Assembly (NCBI GenBank): GCA_022385755.1
Contig: MU278366.1
Coordinates: forward strand, 124,001 to 188,000
DNA length: 64,000 nucleotides
Direction: 5' to 3'
Origin: Trametopsis cervina
Taxonomy: Eukaryota > Basidiomycota > Agaricomycetes > Polyporales > Irpicaceae
The notes under the pieces were generated by a model, which did not search any database, was not told where the DNA came from, and worked only from the letters and a program-made list of their open reading frames with translations. Numbering within the stretch: the first letter of the stretch is position 1; each line of letters starts with the position of its first letter. This document shows positions 56,579-64,000 of the stretch, piece after piece. The position numbers and the translations under genes are program-made.

Positions 56579-59500
56579 TCAAGGCTCTTCATTTTCAGAA
56601 CGACGCGTGCGTTTCTTGCGCGGCGAGAGCGACGGTGTAGAAGGTTCGTCTTTCTGGCTCGGAGGTGGCGAGGATGGCACCTCGATTAGCACTGCGCGTT
56701 GCGGTGTTGGATCCAACTGAGAGTAATTTGGCTCTTCCGTCTCCGACTCTGGTAAGAAATCTTCGGACGGTTCCCGTTTACGCTTTCTGGGCGAAGCAGC
56801 GGCTTTCTTCTTCGTCTTCCTCTTCGGCGGATCGTTCCCTTGTTCGAGGACATGGCAAACCTCAACGTTTACGCCCGCTTGCAGCAGAACAGCTATCCAG
56901 ACCTGTTGGTATCTATTAAGTTATATCTCTAAAGTAAAGTGTAGTAAGTCGTACCTTCTGGTTCTCCTGGAGATTGTCACCCGGTCCCTTCACCTCCACA
57001 AACTTGCAGGTGGATAGCTCTCTGTTCCAAATGATGAGATCGGGAACACCAGCCGTACGGTTCGCGTAATCTTCAGCGAGGACCTGACAGATCGCAGCCA
57101 GACCTTCTGGACTGAGGCACTACAGTACTCATGAGCACAGCATCACGTAGCCTCTCTGAATGTGACCTACATGGACGAGATCAAGTAAGTCTTGCTCTTC
57201 GAAAATGTCCCACCGTACGCCAACACAAGCAGTCTTGTCTGGTCCATACTTATCGTATGTCTCTTTCAATATGTCGGCAGCGTTTCCGTCGATGATTTCT
57301 TCCAGCCGTGCCAGTACAAGATCCTGCCTTGCCGTGTAGAATGTTTCCTCAGCGATGTCGAGGGGAGCGGCTTGATACACCGTTTCGAACGCTCCGGGAA
57401 CAGGGGCGAAGATGACATCCCAAAACAGGAGGCCAAAGAGGGTGGTGACTATTCGCCCCTCACAATGATATCTACTCTCCATTAGAGTCAAAGACTCATT
57501 CAAGGAAGCTATAAACGTACCCCTTATAACCGAGCTCCTCGTAGTGCTCAAGCGCGAGAGTTTCCACGTTAACTTCTTCATCTCGCCCTTGCCATATAGA
57601 CTTGCCGGTCCACGGTAACTTCACGTTGGACCCACTAGCAACGTTGGTTGGTAGAGAGGAGGGAAGCCTGGACTGCGTGGGGCTGATTGCAGCGTTACCG
57701 GCCTTCTTGCTTTCGCCAGGATTCGTCACAGAAAGCTTCCCTGTTAGGTCGACGACGGTGTAGAGACGTACACCTTCGATCCACACCTCTTCCGCCTGCT
57801 GTGAACGCGCAGCGCACTGGACTCGCTCGCCTTCTGCGAGGTTGAGTTTCTTCTCCAACGTCATTAATCGTCTCAGGAGCTTAGGGCGGTAGACTTGTTA
57901 TGAATGGAGATCGTCAGCCCAGACCCCAAAGGCTGGGGAGAAAACATACTGATATGGGTGTCATTGTCCCGCAATGCTTCCATCACCGCCTCATGGGCCC
58001 TTTCATATGTGGCCTTCTCCTTGGGAAAGTGCGTCATAAGGATGAGTGCTCGTCGTTCGTGCCAACGTCCGCGCCGAGCTCTCCGCCAACGTCGTTGTGC
58101 TAAGAGCTCTTCAATTATGTCCAACTCTCGCTCATGCTCCTTCAGGATTCCAAGCGCTTCGACGCCCTTACAGACAATTCGTGTAAGGACGTGTCCTGAA
58201 CTACCTATGAGTAGCGTTCGACACACAAGAGACAGGGAAAACGGACCATAGTGAAATCGTTCCAAGCCCTTTCCTCGCGCACTCTCTTCGCCTTTGACAG
58301 CAACGAGATCTTGCCATTCCGGATATACTTTCTCGAAAACAGCCTTCACGTCTCTTGCGTCCCTCGTACGGGGTCTCTCGTGCTCAAAGTCTCCGTATAT
58401 GCTGTCCTCCAATAAACCCAATTCATCCGCCTGCGTAGCAAAATCGGGAGCCATAGCTCCATCCTCTTTACGCCGTTTGCTTGGAGAAGCGGAGAGAGCT
58501 TTCGCCGATTTCGCTGACGGGGCGGGTGTTTTGCTGGCAGCAGATCTCGATCGAGCTCTTGCCGTTGTTGCAGAGCCACCACCCCAGATCTCGTCTATTT
58601 GCGCCTCCATGGCAAGTGCAGCTTCGTAGCGTAGCAAATCCTCCCTTGATTGCCATATTGTAGCAGTACGCTCGTATGATACCTCGGCGAAGTTCCGCTT
58701 CTTGCATCGTGCCAGAATGGCCTGCGTGAGCATGGTTGGGGTGTATTGCGTACTGTATCCAACATGAGGGGATATTTGTACTGTACGATGACTGATACCC
58801 ACCTTCGGAAATAAACGAGATTGACTCTTCTGAACAGCTTCACCACGTCAGGATTGAGCTTTATGCAGGCTCCTGATACAGGTTTAGTAATTTTGAATGA
58901 TTCATGCAGCAGCAGTAACAAACCTAGCTTCTCCGTTACAATTACACGCAGCCTATCTTGTTGAGTCTTTCCTCTCTGTTGCGGAATATATGCGGCCAGG
59001 GAAGTTTGAACAAGCTTTTTCTTGTCCGCTTGTTTGCGCTTCGAAGAGGACACAACAGGGAACGGAAGCGTCGCTTGACCTGAAGTGGTCGATAGGAGAG
59101 CGTTCACCAGTGCATCTCGCTGAACACCAGACCTGTTCAGATGGAATGGCCAAGAGGGAACGTAATACACACTTTATTGTCTTTCTTTTGCACATGCATT
59201 CGCTTGACAATATCACGAAGCTCGTCTGTCTTCAAGCACTCCAACAACTCTCGGAGGCTCGCCCGAGACTCGTCCTCAGCAAGTACACCATAGTCAGGTT
59301 GTCCATCTATGCCGACAGGAACGGTCTTCATGGCTATGCGCTCTCTCTTTATCTTAGAAAGGTGGGGCTCCGTGTCTTCTTCTTTAGTGAGGTCTATAAT
59401 ATCTTCCCTAGGCTCTTCTTTGACCTTCACTATAGCCTCAGCGGACTGTGAACTCGTTGGCGAGGGATATATGTTACATAGCTCCCGCATTGCTGGCAGT

Positions 59501-59957
59501 ATGTTCCCGCCTAGTTCCTTCTCATATCTCAGGTCCGCTAACTTCAGCCATTGATCGGGTTTGCGCAGACATAGACGAATGAACAAATATCGAGCTGGAT
59601 CTATGAATAACACTGAAATGAGCATAGGCCGGGTACCAGGGTTGCACGACATACAAGACAGATTTGCATAGTTCGCAAAGCAGAGCAGCTCCTCTAGGTT
59701 GAAAAGGTATTGCTCCGTTTCAAGGACAACATGAAGCATTTCTACGAAAGCGGTTATTGACCCATTTCTTGATTAATGAGGAGGGAATAAGGCGTACCCT
59801 GAAACAGTTTCACGTACATAGACTCAGACTCCGTGGGGGAACGACTTTCATCTCCCTCAAAGGCCTTTATGTCGTCGTCGAAGTCCCCTGTGTCCGAATC
59901 ATCGTTGTCATATACGAGTTTCCCCGCATACCTAGGAGAAGGCGACCCTATGGACAT
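56579..59957 (-). CDS. FAN1: FAN1 homologue, structure-specific nuclease (VRR-NUC)
   Basis: Ten exons (59957-59798, 59741-59655, 59600-59171, 59132-58924, 58872-58803, 58752-57950, 57893-57521, 57471-57171, 57119-56955, 56902-56579) give 973 aa with every phase matching. Seen in order: a Y-V-K-L-F-Q-E-M-L motif and R-Y-L-F-I-R-L typical of FAN1, an SAP-like segment around L-R-E-L-L-E-C-L, the helical region with R-R-A-R-R-G-R-W and Y-R-P-K-L-L-R-R-L, G-Y-K-G-Y-H-C-E-G-R-I, and the VRR-NUC domain with catalytic PD (D838) and E-V-K (E853, K855). A basic tail (R-K-K-R-T-R-R) may be nuclear targeting. FAN1 cuts flapped and interstrand-crosslinked DNA during repair. No N-terminal ubiquitin-binding zinc finger is seen; I understand these are absent from fungal forms. 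Confidence 0.93.
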
Positions 59958-60363
59958 ATCGCGTGTCTAACGCGTCGCAAAGGAGATAGAATCGAATGTC
60001 GAGGTAAGGGGGGAATTAGGCTCGGCCAACCGTGACCAACGCACCGCGACTTGTGGCGAGGTTTATTGTCGCTTAATATCAAAGAAGTGTCGCACCTCGA
60101 TTACTCTGACCTTGACATTGTTTAGCACTGTTTACAGAAATTGCCTGAGCGCACACCGCAGCAATTGGCCACGCTCCTTGTGAATCTTATGGAGTTAGAT
60201 CTAGTAGGTGACATGCTCGTAATAGGGCTGTAAAGAGCTGTACACAAGCATATCGATACCCAATAATCGTGTTATATCAGGACGAGTTGACCCTCTGCCG
60301 GCGGTAAAGTCGGGCGCTACTTGTGGGAGAGTTCATGGGTGCTTGATGCAAATTGAAATTCAA
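59958..60363. other. Spacer between FAN1 and tRNA-Ser
   Basis: No gene seen in about 400 bp. Confidence 0.5.
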
Positions 60364-60445
60364 GGCACGATAGCCAAGTGGTTACGGCGTTTGATTAGAA
60401 ATCAAATCCTCTTTGAGGGCGCAGGTTCAAATCCTGCTCGTGTCG
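60364..60445 (+). tRNA. tRNA-Ser (anticodon AGA)
   Basis: An 82-nt class II tRNA folds by eye. The acceptor arm is 60,364-60,370 with 60,438-60,444 (one G-U pair). The anticodon stem is TTTGA/TCAAA with loop TTAGAAA, anticodon AGA at 60,397-60,399. A variable arm and a GCAGG/CCTGC T-arm follow. Internal promoter A box TAGCCAAGTGG (60,371-60,381) and B box GGTTCAAATCC (60,424-60,434) are present. No intron; CCA is not encoded, as expected in a eukaryote. It reads UCU serine codons, and other UCN codons after A34 modification. Confidence 0.95.
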
Positions 60446-60453
60446 TCTGAATA

Positions 60454-60460
60454 TTTTTTT
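60454..60460 (+). terminator. RNA polymerase III terminator
   Basis: A run of seven T begins nine bases after the tRNA-Ser, the usual Pol III stop signal. Confidence 0.85.
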
Positions 60461-60843
60461 GTTCCTGTGCCATACGTTTTTATCATGGCTAGCTCATTGT
60501 CGGTCTCTCTGAATCAACCTCCTCTATCCCGCTTACCTACATTGGCCCACACAGACCTCCATATGAATAACTTCTTGTTCAGTCAGGGCATCCAAACGTT
60601 CATCACATAATGGTTAAGCAGAATGGGGTACCGTTGTTGAATTGACCAGAGCTTATTCCACTGTTGAAGATATTGGCCGTACATTCAGCCTAAGCCTCGA
60701 TCATGGCACATCGCAGTTGAGACGTTAAAAGAGATCTAGTATTCGAATAGCATCATAGCGAGCGCGCATTACACGACGACCGTCGATTTTGTGGCAGGTC
60801 CAAGCTCTATCGTATAACCAACCGCACCAACAACCGATCCACC
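60461..60843. other. Spacer between tRNA-Ser and ATP2
   Basis: No gene seen; probably includes the ATP2 3' UTR. Confidence 0.45.
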
Positions 60844-62813
<1,970 letters not shown>

Positions 62814-63380
62814 GGTGGACGACGTCGACGACGATGAAGTTGGTGAGAGGACTGGCGCAGACTGCCAGCTTGCCCCGTATAAAGTTCATTTTCACTCTCC
62901 GACGCCGGCTTCATCCGACCGAATGACCGAATATCTTGGGGTCTCTCGGCAACCCGTTCTAACATCATTCTTGGTACAGCAACCTCGGACAACACGGTGA
63001 AGAACATATTTATTCCTTTCACCAGGTATTTCTATCGCACAGGCAAAAATCGCATCTCCAAGCTGAGGATGTGAGCCTTCATGACCCCGGAGGTAAGTTG
63101 CTCCAATGTTTAGATATCGGCGGCGCCCAAATATTGCATGACCGCCCGTTTGGCAATTGGGTTGCGCTTTTACGTGTGCTCTACGCCTTAGCAATGGTTT
63201 TTTTTTTCTTCTGTCATTCTGTGTTTGCCGTAAGCTACTACGCTATCCTGTACTACCACCATCCCGGTGAGCAGACAGTGACTGAAAGACCACGACAGCG
63301 ACCGAGGAAAATACACGGACCAGGACCTACGACACCTTAAAGCTACATCAACAGGGCTAAGCGGGCCGGATTTCCCTCAT
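62814..63380. promoter_or_regulatory. Shared divergent promoter region of ATP2 and ADE4
   Basis: The two genes point away from each other and no gene is seen between them. I see no single convincing TATA box. A probable 5' UTR intron of ADE4 follows at about 63,390-63,450 (donor GTGAGT, acceptor CACCAG). Confidence 0.5.
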
Positions 63381-63503
63381 CTCTCAAAAATTATCGCGGG
63401 TGAGTGAAGCAGATAAATGTCTTCCGTCACTTACTTCCATCTTCACCAGGATAACGCACGCCACCGGAGGTCCATCCGTCGTCAAGACGCATCCAGCTAA
63501 GAC

Positions 63504-64000
63504 AGTGAGTGCAATGTTTGGCCTTATGGTAGCCCTCCAATCTAATGAGAACAGTGTGTGGTATCTTAGGTATACTCTCGCATGATCCGTCGGTGGACGT
63601 CTCGCACGAAATATGCGAAGGGCTGTCCTTGCTTCAGCATAGAGGACAAGATGCCTGTGGGATCGTGACCTGTGGACCCAAAGGCCGATTTTACCAGTGC
63701 AAAGCCAATGGCATGGTTAGAGACGTCTTCAATACGAGCTCGTTATCGGGGCTCATCGGTGGAATGGGAATCGGGCACGGTACGTATCTCAATCCTGACA
63801 TGAATTCTGGAGCTGAGTTTGTGTGCTTTGTTCATCAGTGCGCTACCCAACGGCTGGAAGCTCGAACCACGCCGAAGCACAGCCGTTCTACGTTAACTCG
63901 CCCTACGGTATCGTCTTCGCTCATGTGCGTACCGAACGACCAAAGAAACGATAAACCTAGCTCACCATTGGCACAGAACGGTAACTTGATCAACACGGCG
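63504..64000 (+). CDS. ADE4: Amidophosphoribosyltransferase, 5' part (runs off the window)
   Basis: Exons 63504 (single base A), 63555-63779, 63839-63924 and 63977-64000 give [12 protein letters not shown], then [29 protein letters not shown], and A-H-N-G-N-L-I-N-T. This is the glutamine amidotransferase domain of the first committed enzyme of purine synthesis, which makes phosphoribosylamine from PRPP and glutamine; Cys after the initiator Met is the nucleophile. The only start consistent with this is an ATG formed by joining an A at 63,504 to TG at 63,555 across a 50-nt intron with GTGAGT donor and CTAAT branch site. An in-frame TAA lies two codons upstream. The phosphoribosyltransferase domain is beyond the window. 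Confidence 0.93.

Noticed and set aside
59601..59654. Extra 18 residues in FAN1 between N-L-S and A-R-Y-L
   Set aside because: The 54 bases have GTATGT/ATAG ends and their removal restores a typical FAN1 sequence; it is an in-frame intron.

Overview
This window looks like nuclear DNA of a mushroom-forming basidiomycete (Agaricomycetes). Genes are split by many short GT-AG introns of about 50-70 nt. The recognisable genes are fungal housekeeping genes (ATP2, ADE4, FAN1, a tRNA-Ser) next to lineage families typical of this group: DUF6534 membrane proteins, a GMC oxidoreductase, DUF1776 and a secreted SGNH esterase. The species cannot be named from sequence reading alone.

Region 1 (1-20.9 kb) is a tandem array of five DUF6534-type membrane-protein genes (A1-A5, all on +). 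Each sits at the end of a unit of about 4 kb whose intergenic DNA is also recognisably repeated. Hand splicing gives about 20 exons in about 2 kb per gene, including exons of 10, 12, 14, 16, 18 and 19 nt, and the frame stays open in all five. A copy with the opposite history for one intron (precise loss) and one with an intron turned into coding sequence are both visible in A2.

Region 2 (21.1-28.3 kb, all on -) holds a degenerate kinase-fold protein, an uncharacterised basidiomycete protein immediately upstream of it in a shared frame, a seven-helix membrane protein and an intact GMC oxidoreductase.

Region 3 (28.3-45.9 kb) holds three more DUF6534-type genes (B1-B3, +) with the same exon sizes as the A genes. 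They lie in a triplicated block. Copies 2 and 3 begin with a truncated 5' end of the GMC gene, and the blocks end with relics of the 3' end of the DUF1776 gene. An intact short-chain dehydrogenase and a broken fragment of a DENN/SPA-type gene lie at one junction.

Region 4 (45.6-64 kb) is conserved core genome: DUF1776 (-), secreted SGNH hydrolase (-), a small unknown gene (-), a large C-terminally anchored membrane protein (+), FAN1 (-), tRNA-Ser(AGA) (+), ATP2 (-), and the 5' part of ADE4 (+, running off the end). ADE4 appears to have a start codon interrupted by an intron. ATP2 and ADE4 are divergent and share one promoter region.

No CRISPR array, rRNA gene, or complete transposon was seen. 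All exon models were made by eye from splice signals, phase and comparison between copies; no search or RNA evidence was available.
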